Origin: Halieaceae bacterium
Lineage (GTDB): Bacteria; Pseudomonadota; Gammaproteobacteria; Pseudomonadales; Halieaceae
Length of the DNA: 32,536 bases
Reading direction: 5' to 3'
Assembly (NCBI GenBank): GCA_028280635.1
Contig: JANQLM010000023.1
Span: 1-32,536, forward strand
In this document: positions 24,720 to 32,326 of the stretch, one piece after another
How positions within the stretch are numbered: position 1 is the stretch's first letter
Layout of the letters: the number at the start of each line of letters is the position of its first letter
The notes under the pieces: model-generated
What the model was told of the DNA's origin: nothing
The model's database searches: none
Seen by the model: the letters and a program-made list of their open reading frames with translations, nothing else
Program-made: the position numbers and the translations under genes

Positions 24720-25847
24720 ATGACCGAGCATACTGATTCGTTAAGTGCGCTGGACGAAGCCCTGCCGCTGCAGGAACGCCTCGTGGCTGCCCATGAATCG
24801 CTACAGGGGATGTTCCCGTTTATCGTGCGGATTGCCATCGCTATCTACGACGACAAGACGGACACACTGAGCACCTATATGCACTCCAGCGGCGGCGACA
24901 ACCCGCTGGACCATTACCAGGCGAGCATGGACGAGGCTCCCTCGCTGAAGGCCATCCTCGACCAGAAGCTGCCGCGGGTTATCAACCACGCCGTTACTTT
25001 CGACGACAACTCGGCGGAGCACACCAGGCGCATAGGCCGCGCTGGCTACGCGGCCAGCTATACATTGCCGATCTTCAACGAAGGCGTGTTTATCGGCTTC
25101 ATCTTCTTCAACTCGAACCAGCGCGATGTATTCACCGAGCGGGTGCTGCGGCAGATGGACCCTTACGCTCACCTGATCTCGCTGATGATCATCAACGAGT
25201 TGTCGTCGATCAACACCCTCGCTGCGGCAGTGAGCACCACCGGACGCATTACCCACGTACGCGACCCGGAAACCGGCAGCCACCTGGACCGCATGTCGCG
25301 CTACTGCCGGCTGATTGCCCAGGCTGTGGCGGACAAATTCGACCTTACCGACAGCTACATCGAACACATCTTCATGTTCGCGCCGCTGCACGACATCGGC
25401 AAGATCGGCATTCCGGACAGCATCCTGTTGAAGCCGGACAAGCTCAATGACGCCGAGATGGCGATTATGAAAAGCCACGCCAAAGTCGGTGAGGGCATTA
25501 TCAACGACCTGATCGACAACTTCGGCCTGCAGAGTTTCGAGCACACGGAAATGCTGCGTAACATCACTGCCTATCACCACGAAGCCATAGACGGCACCGG
25601 CTACCCCCACGGCATCAAGGGTGACGCCATCCCACTGGAGGCGCGAATCGTCGCCGTTGCCGATGTGTTTGATGCGCTCACCAGTTCGCGCCCCTACAAA
25701 GACGCCTGGAGCAACGCCCACGCCGTGGACACCCTGATGAGCATGGCCGGCAAGCGCCTGGACCCGGACTGCGTGATGGCGTTGCTGACGCAGATGGGCG
25801 AGGTGGAAGAAATCCAGCGCCAGTTCGGCGAGGACACCTTCGGCTAA
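24720..25847 (+). CDS. HD-GYP phosphodiesterase with N-terminal GAF-like sensor
   Basis: A 375-residue cytoplasmic signalling protein. Residues about 20-160 look like a GAF-type sensor domain (alternating strands, ASYTLPIFNEGVFIGFIFFNS at 112-132). Residues about 175-345 form an HD-GYP domain, with the metal-binding HD pair at 224-225 (APLHDIGKIGIPD), a second histidine set HH at 286-287 and the signature GYP at 294-296 (DGTGYPHGIKG), then ADVFDALTSSRPYK. HD-GYP enzymes hydrolyse cyclic-di-GMP, favouring motile over sessile life, and all visible metal ligands are present, so it is probably active. There is no transmembrane segment or receiver domain; the input is presumably a small molecule or redox cue. 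It shares its stop (CTAA) with the convergent oxidoreductase gene. Confidence 0.93.
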   Translation: MTEHTDSLSALDEALPLQERLVAAHESLQGMFPFIVRIAIAIYDDKTDTLSTYMHSSGGDNPLDHYQASMDEAPSLKAILDQKLPRVINHAVTFDDNSAEHTRRIGRAGYAASYTLPIFNEGVFIGFIFFNSNQRDVFTERVLRQMDPYAHLISLMIINELSSINTLAAAVSTTGRITHVRDPETGSHLDRMSRYCRLIAQAVADKFDLTDSYIEHIFMFAPLHDIGKIGIPDSILLKPDKLNDAEMAIMKSHAKVGEGIINDLIDNFGLQSFEHTEMLRNITAYHHEAIDGTGYPHGIKGDAIPLEARIVAVADVFDALTSSRPYKDAWSNAHAVDTLMSMAGKRLDPDCVMALLTQMGEVEEIQRQFGEDTFG

Positions 25848-28036
25848 TCCAGCCTCACAGCCACTGACTTGAAGGCCGGCGTTTTGCTGCGTGGGTCCGT
25901 CTCCCGGCCGACCAGTGCATTGGCCTCAGGGTAGTAGACCATGAGATTGCCGGCGGGCAACTCGAAGGGCAAGACCTCGACACCTTCCATGCGCCCGGTC
26001 TCCGAGGCGATATTGACCCGATCACCCGCTGCCAGTCCCAGGCGGGCGATGTCTTCCTCCCCCATGTATACCACCCAGCGGTGCTCTGCACCGCGGTAGC
26101 TGTCCTTCTCTTCGTAGATAATGGAGTTGAACTGGCCTTCGCTGCGTACGCTCATCAAGCGGAAGGGGTATTCGGCATCCGGAGCGAAGCCCTGGCCGGT
26201 GCCGTGGGGCCGGAACCGGGCACGGCCGTCGTCGGTATTGAACCGTGGTGCATGCAGCACCCGGCCGCGAATATGGAACTCCCGGCGCGCCACGTCGATG
26301 TCGCGCAGCGCTTCCATACCCGGTACGGTGGCCGCAATGGCCTCGCGGATACTTCGGTGGGAGCGGAACGCGCCGAAATCCAGCGCGCCTTCAGGCAGCA
26401 GGCGCTTTGCCAGCTCACACAGCACATCCACCTCCGGTCGCGCATGGGCCAGCCGTGTGATGCCGCCTTCACTGAGGCGCACATAGTTGAACATGGATTC
26501 CTGGGTGGTCGGCTGGAGCTCCTCGTCGCGGGCGGTCACCGGCAGGACCAGTGCCTCAGAGTTGTCCAGACCGTGCACATGACCGCGATTCAGGGTGGTG
26601 GTGAGGAACATCTTGAAACCGATCCGATCCATTGCGTCCGCCGCCCAGCGCGAATCCGGTGTCGCCTCGTACAGATTGCCGCCCATGACCAGCGCGGCGT
26701 CTATCTCACCGCGATAAGCAGCGGTCAGGCAGGCCAGGGTATCCATGCCTGTGGTGGTGGGAAGGCGCACCTTGAGTTCCCGTTCGATATTCTCAAATAC
26801 CGCCTGTGGCAGTACCGGCTTCACGCCGATGGTGCCGATACCCTGCACATTGCTGTGCCCGCGCAGGGGCAGCAGCCCGGCGCCCGGCCTGCCCACCATG
26901 CCACGCAGCAGGGCCAGGTTGCTGATGGCCTCGATGTTCTCCACGCCGTGGCGGTGGTGGGTCATGCCCATGCCCCAGGCAAACACCGCATTCTCTGCGG
27001 CGGCGTAACGCTTGGCCACGCGGCGCATATCCGCTGCCGCGACACCGGTGGCCGCCGTGATATCGTCCCAGTCAGCCGCCTCCAGCTGCGCCAGGTAATC
27101 CTGGTAACCCGTGGTGTGCTGATCAATGAAACTGTGCTCGATGGCGCCTGCTTCCAGCAGCGCCTTGCCAATGCCCGTGAACAGCGCCAGGTCGCTGCCG
27201 ATATGAGGCTGCAGGTAATCCGAGGCAATCCAGGTACCACCGCTTAACAGGGAACGCGGGCTTTTCGGCACCGCGAAGCGAACGAGACCGGGCTCGCGGG
27301 CCGGGTTGATCACCACCACGTCCCCGCCCCGCTCGCGCAGGTGCTGCAGCTGGTGCAGCAAGCGCGGATGATTGGAGGCCGGGTTGGCGCCGATCAGGAA
27401 GAACAGGTCACAGCGCTCCAAGTCCGACAGCTCCACCGTGGCGGTGCCGGTGCCAATCGTCTGCCGCAAAGCTACGCCCGTGGCCTGGTGGCAGTAGAAG
27501 GAGCAGTTGTTGACATTGTTGGTACCGTACAGGCGCGCCAGCAACTGCAGCAGGAATCCCGCTTCGTTGGAGGAGCGGCCGGAAGAATAAAAAAAGCTGC
27601 GCTCCGGCGCCGTTGCCCGGAAACGCGCGACCGCATGCTGCAGTGCCCAATCCCAGTCCACGGGTGCCAGCCGGTCGCTGTCAGCCGCCTTGTACAGCGG
27701 TGTGCCGAGGCGCCCCAGCCGCTCCATTTCCCGACCACTCAGCTCGCGGAAATCGCTGAGACTGTGTTCAAACACCTCAGGTGGGATGGGTGGCTGGATA
27801 TCCGTTGACTGGGCCTGGATGCTCTTGTTGCAGACCGAAGGAAACTCGTCCAGCTCGTTGGTCATGCCACCGCGCTGGCCGCCCATGCCGAGGCCGCAAG
27901 CCTTGCAGGCATTCTTGCTGGACAGGGCCTTGGCGCTGTTCAGCAGGCCGATGCGCTTGACGGTGCCAAGGGTATAGAGAATCTTCTTGGTACCGCCACC
28001 GACAATCAGCTCGGGTTCCTGGAGCTTCTTTTCCAT
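25844..28036 (-). CDS. FdhF/YdeP family molybdopterin oxidoreductase
   Basis: A 730-residue bis-molybdopterin-guanine-dinucleotide enzyme of the YdeP-like branch of formate-dehydrogenase-type oxidoreductases. An N-terminal cysteine cluster, Cys45/Cys48 (CKACGLGM) and Cys71 in FPSVCNKS, probably holds an iron-sulphur cluster, although only three ligand cysteines are evident. The molybdenum domains follow: FYSSGRSSNEAGFLLQLLA (about 149-167), the conserved YCHQATGVAL (about 180-189) at the expected metal-ligand region, IGANPASNHPR (about 213-223), GMGMTHHRHG and LRGHSNVQG. The C-terminal domain carries EGQFNSIIYEEKDSYRG. There is no Tat signal, so it is cytoplasmic. E. coli YdeP is tied to acid resistance, but its reaction is not settled. 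The upstream DUF3014 gene lies 79 bp away on the same strand. No fdhD-like maturation gene is visible here. Confidence 0.9.
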   Translation of the reverse strand: MEKKLQEPELIVGGGTKKILYTLGTVKRIGLLNSAKALSSKNACKACGLGMGGQRGGMTNELDEFPSVCNKSIQAQSTDIQPPIPPEVFEHSLSDFRELSGREMERLGRLGTPLYKAADSDRLAPVDWDWALQHAVARFRATAPERSFFYSSGRSSNEAGFLLQLLARLYGTNNVNNCSFYCHQATGVALRQTIGTGTATVELSDLERCDLFFLIGANPASNHPRLLHQLQHLRERGGDVVVINPAREPGLVRFAVPKSPRSLLSGGTWIASDYLQPHIGSDLALFTGIGKALLEAGAIEHSFIDQHTTGYQDYLAQLEAADWDDITAATGVAAADMRRVAKRYAAAENAVFAWGMGMTHHRHGVENIEAISNLALLRGMVGRPGAGLLPLRGHSNVQGIGTIGVKPVLPQAVFENIERELKVRLPTTTGMDTLACLTAAYRGEIDAALVMGGNLYEATPDSRWAADAMDRIGFKMFLTTTLNRGHVHGLDNSEALVLPVTARDEELQPTTQESMFNYVRLSEGGITRLAHARPEVDVLCELAKRLLPEGALDFGAFRSHRSIREAIAATVPGMEALRDIDVARREFHIRGRVLHAPRFNTDDGRARFRPHGTGQGFAPDAEYPFRLMSVRSEGQFNSIIYEEKDSYRGAEHRWVVYMGEEDIARLGLAAGDRVNIASETGRMEGVEVLPFELPAGNLMVYYPEANALVGRETDPRSKTPAFKSVAVRLD

Positions 28037-28115
28037 GGTTCAAGCCTACGCCGACGCGTGACTGTTGCCACTACCGAAAATCGGGTGTCGCGGCCGCACC
28101 AAGACGGCGGAAGCG

Positions 28116-28982
28116 TTATTGCCCCAGCAAGCCCGCTCGTAGCGCCCGGGCCTGGGCCTGGACGCGCCGCGTGTTCTCAGGACCCATGCGCAGGAGCTGT
28201 TTATGCAACTCCGGCAGGCGCTCCAACCGCGGGTCCTCGAATTTGTATACCGCCTCCACCTTGCGGATTTCCAGCACTTTCTCCTCGACAGGCGCCGCCA
28301 GCACGGCATCAAGACCGCGGATCAGGGCATTGTCGAGTTCCCCGGCTTCGTAACCCAACATGGCATAGGCCTCTTCCAGCAGCGGGCGGAAGCGATGGAA
28401 GGTCGTCACCAGCAACTCGGTATCCAGCGACTCGATGGCCCGTGCGTAGCCGTCATAGCGAGCGTAGCCAATCGGGTCCATCAGCGCCTGGCCGCCTCGT
28501 TTGCGCACCGCGAACTTGCCCTCCGGTGGCAGCACCGGCAACAGCTTGTACTGCAAAACGCCGCGGCTTAGACCGTCGAGAACGGCAACACCGCGCTCTA
28601 TCAGGTTGTCTGCCTGCAGCACGGACGCCAGTGGGCCCGGCTCCAGTTCCGGGGCAAACTGCTCGCGCAGGGCCGCGTCGCTGTTTTCCAGGGTGAGCGC
28701 CGGTGCAGGAGGGGACGCCGGCTCAGCCGCCACAGCGGGTGTCGGCGCGGGCTGTGGCTCCGGTGCCGGCTCCGGTATGTCGGGTACCGGTTCGGGCTCT
28801 GCTTCCGGCAAGGGGGCGGGCAACTCAACCAAAGGTTCCGGTGCGGGAATCTCCGGCTCACCCGGCGAAAACCACCAGACCGCCAGCGCCACAAGCACCA
28901 CCAGGCCCGCCAGGATAGGCACCAGGGGCGGGCCTCCGCCATAGCCGGGATCGCTGATTCGCTCGCTGGGATCTGCCTGCAT
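28116..28982 (-). CDS. DUF3014 protein with N-terminal membrane anchor
   Basis: A 288-residue protein. A short N-terminus is followed by one transmembrane helix (about 20-39, VPILAGLVVLVALAVWWF), then an extended Pro/Glu/Ala-rich linker (about 43-100), then a folded helical domain to the end with DUF3014 features (VRKRGGQALMDPIGYARYDG near 155-175, EEAYAMLGY near 205). The topology suggests a domain held in the periplasm on a flexible stalk. The function is unknown. The start is firm, with AAGGAG seven bases before the ATG. A perfect 7-bp inverted repeat lies just ahead of that site. It may be cotranscribed with the molybdopterin oxidoreductase 79 bp downstream, but no functional link is known. 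Confidence 0.82.
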   Translation of the reverse strand: MQADPSERISDPGYGGGPPLVPILAGLVVLVALAVWWFSPGEPEIPAPEPLVELPAPLPEAEPEPVPDIPEPAPEPQPAPTPAVAAEPASPPAPALTLENSDAALREQFAPELEPGPLASVLQADNLIERGVAVLDGLSRGVLQYKLLPVLPPEGKFAVRKRGGQALMDPIGYARYDGYARAIESLDTELLVTTFHRFRPLLEEAYAMLGYEAGELDNALIRGLDAVLAAPVEEKVLEIRKVEAVYKFEDPRLERLPELHKQLLRMGPENTRRVQAQARALRAGLLGQ

Positions 28983-28995
28983 GGTGTCGCTCCTT

Positions 28996-29016
28996 GGCTG
29001 GTACTGTACACCAGCC
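28996..29016. promoter_or_regulatory. Inverted repeat ahead of the DUF3014 gene
   Basis: GGCTGGT and ACCAGCC (perfect, 7 bp) flank seven bases. On the minus strand the second arm ends directly at the AAGGAG ribosome site (28995-28990), so in RNA the hairpin would abut the ribosome site. It is either an operator or a leader hairpin. Confidence 0.4.
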
Positions 29017-29076
29017 TAGCACGGCCGGCGGTCTCTCCTGCTTGGAGTATCGAAAACGGAAAGAGTGCCCTGCCAA

Positions 29077-29631
29077 TCAGGGATTTACTGCCCGCGCATG
29101 CCAGGCACCCTGTTGGAGGGTGGAGATGCGGCGCCGCTGGGGATCGGGCCCTAGCTGTAAGTGGTCTACACGCTGGGGATCAAGTTCCAGCAACAGGAAG
29201 CTGGGAGGTGGCAGCTCCTCTTCGGCGACGGGTTCACCCTCTCCCAGCGGCCTGCCGGGCGCCGGCCAGAAAAACTGGGCGCGGGCGGCCGCTGACATCG
29301 AGCTCCACAGCCCGGAGCGAGCCGCCGCCTCGGGCGCTGCAGCATCGTGCACGTCGATGAAGCAGCGAATCCTGAACTGCTCGCGGCTGCGGGTAAAGTA
29401 CCAACATATTTCTCCCCGCCCGGCGGCTGCCAGCTGCGCGACCTTGTCACTGCGCGCATCGGTGGCCACCTGCAGGCGTTGACCATCGTCACTGAAGCCA
29501 CGAAACACCACTGAGCGGTTGGCAGGCCAGCCAGCCTCATCGATGGTAGCGAGTTGAAAGTAACGGTGGTGGGCATCGCCGCGATTGCGGCGCAGGGCGT
29601 CCTGCAGTGCGTCGCGCCAGTGATAGTCCAA
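29077..29631 (-). CDS. PNPOx-like flavin-binding protein (Alr4036 family)
   Basis: A 184-residue split-barrel protein of the pyridoxamine-5'-phosphate-oxidase-like superfamily, Alr4036 type. Marks are the opening WRDALQDALRRN (5-16), FQLATIDEAGWPANRSVVFRGF (25-46), DARSDKVAQL and a C-terminal half with ELDPQRVDHLQL (about 148-159). Members bind FMN; real pyridoxamine phosphate oxidase activity is not implied. The start is TTG at 29631, supported by GGAG six bases upstream. It follows the DUF3192 lipoprotein gene on the same strand after 127 bp that contain a strong hairpin. Function beyond flavin binding is unknown. Confidence 0.82.
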   Translation of the reverse strand: MDYHWRDALQDALRRNRGDAHHRYFQLATIDEAGWPANRSVVFRGFSDDGQRLQVATDARSDKVAQLAAAGRGEICWYFTRSREQFRIRCFIDVHDAAAPEAAARSGLWSSMSAAARAQFFWPAPGRPLGEGEPVAEEELPPPSFLLLELDPQRVDHLQLGPDPQRRRISTLQQGAWHARAVNP

Positions 29632-29731
29632 GCTTGTCTCCCGCGTTTCAGCCGGTTTTGGGGATCATACGTGGAAGCCCACAACCCGAACAGGCGGGCA
29701 AAGCCTGGCGAAAAACCGGCCTGGGAAGACT

Positions 29732-29752
29732 GGGGCCCGCATTGCGGGCCCC
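29732..29752. terminator. Strong 9-bp hairpin terminator after the lipoprotein gene
   Basis: Perfect arms GGGGCCCGC and GCGGGCCCC around a 3-nt loop begin six bases after the TAG of the DUF3192 lipoprotein gene. There is no U-run (the minus strand continues AGTCTT), but stem strength and position fit transcription termination. Confidence 0.55.
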
Positions 29753-29758
29753 GGAACA

Positions 29759-30124
29759 CTAGCGGATTGAGGCGTAAACCTCGTCACCCCAGCCGATCAG
29801 GGTGTCGTTCTTGAACACCAGCGGGGTGGTTTCGTCACGGGTAGTCTCACCGTCCGAGTGCCGGTGTTGGGTGCGGAAGAACAGCACCCGGTATTCGTCA
29901 CCTTCCCGGGTATAGGCTTCCGAGAAACTGGGGGTGCCCAGGCGGCCGACAACGGCGCTGCGCTCCATGCCGATATCGAGGTTGGCTATCTTCTCGCTGT
30001 TGCGCTTCTGCTCACGCTCCCAGTCACTGCTGCCTACCCAGCCGGGTTCGCCATTGACGATAACGCAGCCCGAGAGGGCCAGCGTCGCTGCCAGGGCGGT
30101 GGTGATCATTGTCAGTCGTTTCAT
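29759..30124 (-). CDS. DUF3192-type small lipoprotein
   Basis: A 121-residue precursor with a lipoprotein signal: a basic start (MKR), a hydrophobic stretch and the lipobox LSGC with Cys20 as the lipid-modified residue. The mature part contains IANLDIGMERSAVVGRLGTP, a turn-helix pattern like that of the SmpA/OmlA (BamE-like) fold and of DUF3192 proteins. Envelope location is therefore firm; the role is unknown. The frame extends to 30205, but ATG 30124 is correct because AAGGAG lies exactly six bases upstream. An 8-bp perfect inverted repeat and a TATAAC -10 element lie in the 163-bp space before it, suggesting its own regulated promoter. Confidence 0.85.
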   Translation of the reverse strand: MKRLTMITTALAATLALSGCVIVNGEPGWVGSSDWEREQKRNSEKIANLDIGMERSAVVGRLGTPSFSEAYTREGDEYRVLFFRTQHRHSDGETTRDETTPLVFKNDTLIGWGDEVYASIR

Positions 30125-30171
30125 GTGCATCTCCTTGGTACCGCGGTGCGCCGCGACATCGGCGCCCACTA

Positions 30172-30207
30172 ATATGGTGTTATATTGCACCATATCACCA
30201 ATCATAA
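30172..30207 (-). promoter_or_regulatory. Promoter and inverted repeat of the lipoprotein gene
   Basis: Perfect inverted repeat ATATGGTG (30172-30179) and CACCATAT (30188-30195) with an 8-nt spacer. On the minus strand TATAAC (30184-30179, five of six) lies inside it, with a weak -35 TTATGA (30207-30202) at 17 bp. The geometry fits an operator over a promoter. The regulator is unknown. Confidence 0.45.
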
Positions 30208-30287
30208 CAAGTGCGTTACCCGGTGGAGCGTGAGAAACAGGTGAAATCTGTAGAGGGTTTCCGGGCCAGCGAGCCAGCCCGGATGAA

Positions 30288-30743
30288 TCAGACGTGCATC
30301 AGGCGGGCAAGGGTCTCGGAACGATCGCGCAGGGTCATGCTCAGCGCCTTGGCCAGGGAGCGCAGGATTTTCACACCTATCTCCGGCTGTTCTGCCACCA
30401 GCTTGTCGAAGTCATCGCGCTTGAGGATCAATACCTGTGTCTCCGTGGCCGCTACCACATCCGCCGAGCGGGTCAGACCATCGATAATCGCCATCTCACC
30501 CACCGATTCGCCCTTACCGATGGTAGCGATGGTTGTGTCACCGTCGTCGGCGCGCTTGATCACCGACAGCTCGCCCTCTACCACGAAACACACCGAGCGA
30601 CCGCTGCTGCCCTGCTTGTAAATCACGGTGCCCTGGTCGAGTTTCTTGAAGATGAGCCACTTCTGGATTTCCTGGACCTCGTCCACGTTCAGGGAATCGA
30701 AAAGCGCCATCTCAGAAATGAGAAAACTCTTCGAAAGTTGCAT
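30288..30743 (-). CDS. Single-domain cyclic-nucleotide-binding protein
   Basis: A 151-residue protein consisting of one CRP/PKA-type cNMP-binding domain: the jelly roll contains IYKQGSSGRSVCFVVEGELSV (about 39-59), the phosphate-binding cassette GKGESVGEMAIIDGLTRSADV (about 75-95) and TQVLILKRDDF, then one C-terminal helix. There is no helix-turn-helix, so it is not a CRP-like transcription factor; it may act as a subunit or sensor for another protein. The cassette arginine (Arg92) fits cyclic-nucleotide binding. ATG 30743 is chosen because GAGG lies six bases upstream; the frame runs to 30920 but without support. A TATACT element at 30822-30817 could be its -10. Confidence 0.85.
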   Translation of the reverse strand: MQLSKSFLISEMALFDSLNVDEVQEIQKWLIFKKLDQGTVIYKQGSSGRSVCFVVEGELSVIKRADDGDTTIATIGKGESVGEMAIIDGLTRSADVVAATETQVLILKRDDFDKLVAEQPEIGVKILRSLAKALSMTLRDRSETLARLMHV

Positions 30744-30816
30744 AACTTGCCTCATTGTGTCGCCCGGCCCGTGGCGGTGCGACAGATTGTCAACTGGACC
30801 CCGTTCGCGGACCTGC

Positions 30817-30822
30817 AGTATA
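30817..30822 (-). promoter_or_regulatory. Possible -10 element for the cNMP-binding gene
   Basis: TATACT on the minus strand (five of six consensus), about 74 bases before ATG 30743, with no clear -35. The 218-bp gap 30744-30961 also holds the palindrome GGTATT-AC-AATACC at 30941-30954, close after the antiporter stop codon. Nothing else is recognised there. Confidence 0.25.
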
Positions 30823-30961
30823 CGTACAAAAAACACGGGTGCGCCCTTTAATCCCAGGCGACTGGCCACCTCTGTGACCGGCCTCTCATTTACCCGCGCC
30901 ACAGGAGTGCCGCCCCGCATGGGCGCAGGTATCTTGCTGTGGTATTACAATACCGGGTTTC

Positions 30962-32308
30962 TTAAATTGCTGCCAGCAGGGTGAGCCCCAGGGCTGATAG
31001 CGTGGCGGCAATGAGGGCGTAGGGGATCTGGGTGAGAGCATGCTCCATAACACCACAACCTGAACCCTGGGCGGCCAGCACCGTGGCGTCGCTGTAGAAG
31101 CAGGCGTGGCTGCCAAAAGCACTGGCAGACATCAAGGCGCCCAGGGCCAGCGGCGCACTGACGCCCACCGCTTCGGCCAGTGGCATGACGATAGGGATGG
31201 CGATCGCAAATACGCCCCAGCTTGAGCCGGTGGCGAAGGAGATCAGCGCCATGGTGAAGAACACCACCACGGGCAGCAGGGCCGCGGTCATGTATGGCTG
31301 CAGATTGCCGATCACGTATACCGGCAGGCCGAGGCGATCGTTCACCTCCTTGAAGACGAAGGCGACAATGACAATCGTCAGCGCCGGCACCATGACCTTG
31401 ATGCCTTCGAGCACGGCATCGAACATGTCCGACCAGCCCATCAATCGCTGGGCGCCATACAGGATAATCGTCGCGGCCACCGCCACCAGGATGCCGATCT
31501 GCACATCCAGGTCCGCATAGATACTGACACCGAGCAGCACCACGATCGGCAGCAGGAAATGATAGAGCTTTATCTCCCTGCCGTGGTCGACTTCCTCGAA
31601 GTGGAACTGTTCTGCCCGCGCCGCAGAGTCATGTTCCGCTGCGCGCGCCTGGGCAGCTCGCATCGGGCCGAGCGCGGGGATGCGGCCGGTGGCCACCAGC
31701 GGCACCATGAACAGCGCAATCCAGGGATACATCATGTATGGGATGGAGCTGACGAACAGCGACATGCCCTCGCCGGCCGGCACCACATCAGAGACTTCCA
31801 GCACGCCGGCAAAAAACACCGCCCAGGTAGACACCGGCACCAGCATGCAGGTGGGCGCCGCCGTTGAGTCCACCACATAGGCCAGCATTTCCCGGGACAC
31901 CCGGAACCGGTCCGTCACCTTGCGCATGGCCGAACCCACCGCCAGCGCGTTGAGGTAATCGTCGATAAAAATCACCAGGCCCAGTGCCCAGGTATACAGC
32001 AGGGCGGTGCCAGGGCTGTTTGCGCGGGCGGCCAATACCCGGCTGAAAGCGGAGGCTGCACCGACCCGCATCAGCAGGGTAATCAGGCTGCCCATCAGGC
32101 CGCAGACGATGATGACCCAGGCGATGGTCTCCTCCATCATCACCTCCAGCAGAATCCCGGAGAAGTTGCCAATGGCGTCCGTGGGCCCTAGCAGGAGGAG
32201 CCCTGCGAAGACACCCGCCAGCAGCGATTCGATAGGTCGGCGACTGAAGATCGCGGTGGCAATCGCCACCATTGCCGGGATCAGACTGGTCCAGCCAGCG
32301 GAATCCAT
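30962..32308 (-). CDS. NhaC family Na+/H+ antiporter-like transporter
   Basis: A 448-residue inner-membrane protein with about 11-12 helices. The NhaC/ion-transporter superfamily marks are LGLVIFIDDYLNALAVGSAM (about 109-128), DSTAAPTCMLVPVSTW (about 148-163), and late in the protein ISFATGSSWGVFAIAIPI and SASAFGSHACFYSDATVL. Family members exchange Na+ for H+ or import organic anions, and the acidic pair in FIDDYLN is probably part of the cation path. The exact substrate is not certain. The ATG at 32308 has AAGGA directly abutting it and AGAGG about 12 bases upstream. It lies 18 bp after the ferredoxin oxidoreductase gene on the same strand, so cotranscription is likely. Confidence 0.88.
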   Translation of the reverse strand: MDSAGWTSLIPAMVAIATAIFSRRPIESLLAGVFAGLLLLGPTDAIGNFSGILLEVMMEETIAWVIIVCGLMGSLITLLMRVGAASAFSRVLAARANSPGTALLYTWALGLVIFIDDYLNALAVGSAMRKVTDRFRVSREMLAYVVDSTAAPTCMLVPVSTWAVFFAGVLEVSDVVPAGEGMSLFVSSIPYMMYPWIALFMVPLVATGRIPALGPMRAAQARAAEHDSAARAEQFHFEEVDHGREIKLYHFLLPIVVLLGVSIYADLDVQIGILVAVAATIILYGAQRLMGWSDMFDAVLEGIKVMVPALTIVIVAFVFKEVNDRLGLPVYVIGNLQPYMTAALLPVVVFFTMALISFATGSSWGVFAIAIPIVMPLAEAVGVSAPLALGALMSASAFGSHACFYSDATVLAAQGSGCGVMEHALTQIPYALIAATLSALGLTLLAAI

Positions 32309-32326
32309 TCCTTAGATTAGCCTCTG

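Noticed and set aside
26081-27247. 388-codon open frame on the plus strand
   Set aside because: It lies entirely opposite the molybdopterin oxidoreductase, whose protein has clear family motifs. Composition is that of an antisense frame in high-GC DNA, and there is no ribosome site.
30941-30954. Palindrome GGTATT-AC-AATACC after the antiporter stop
   Set aside because: The loop is too short for a good RNA terminator, and there is no U-run or nearby plus-strand gene. It could be chance.
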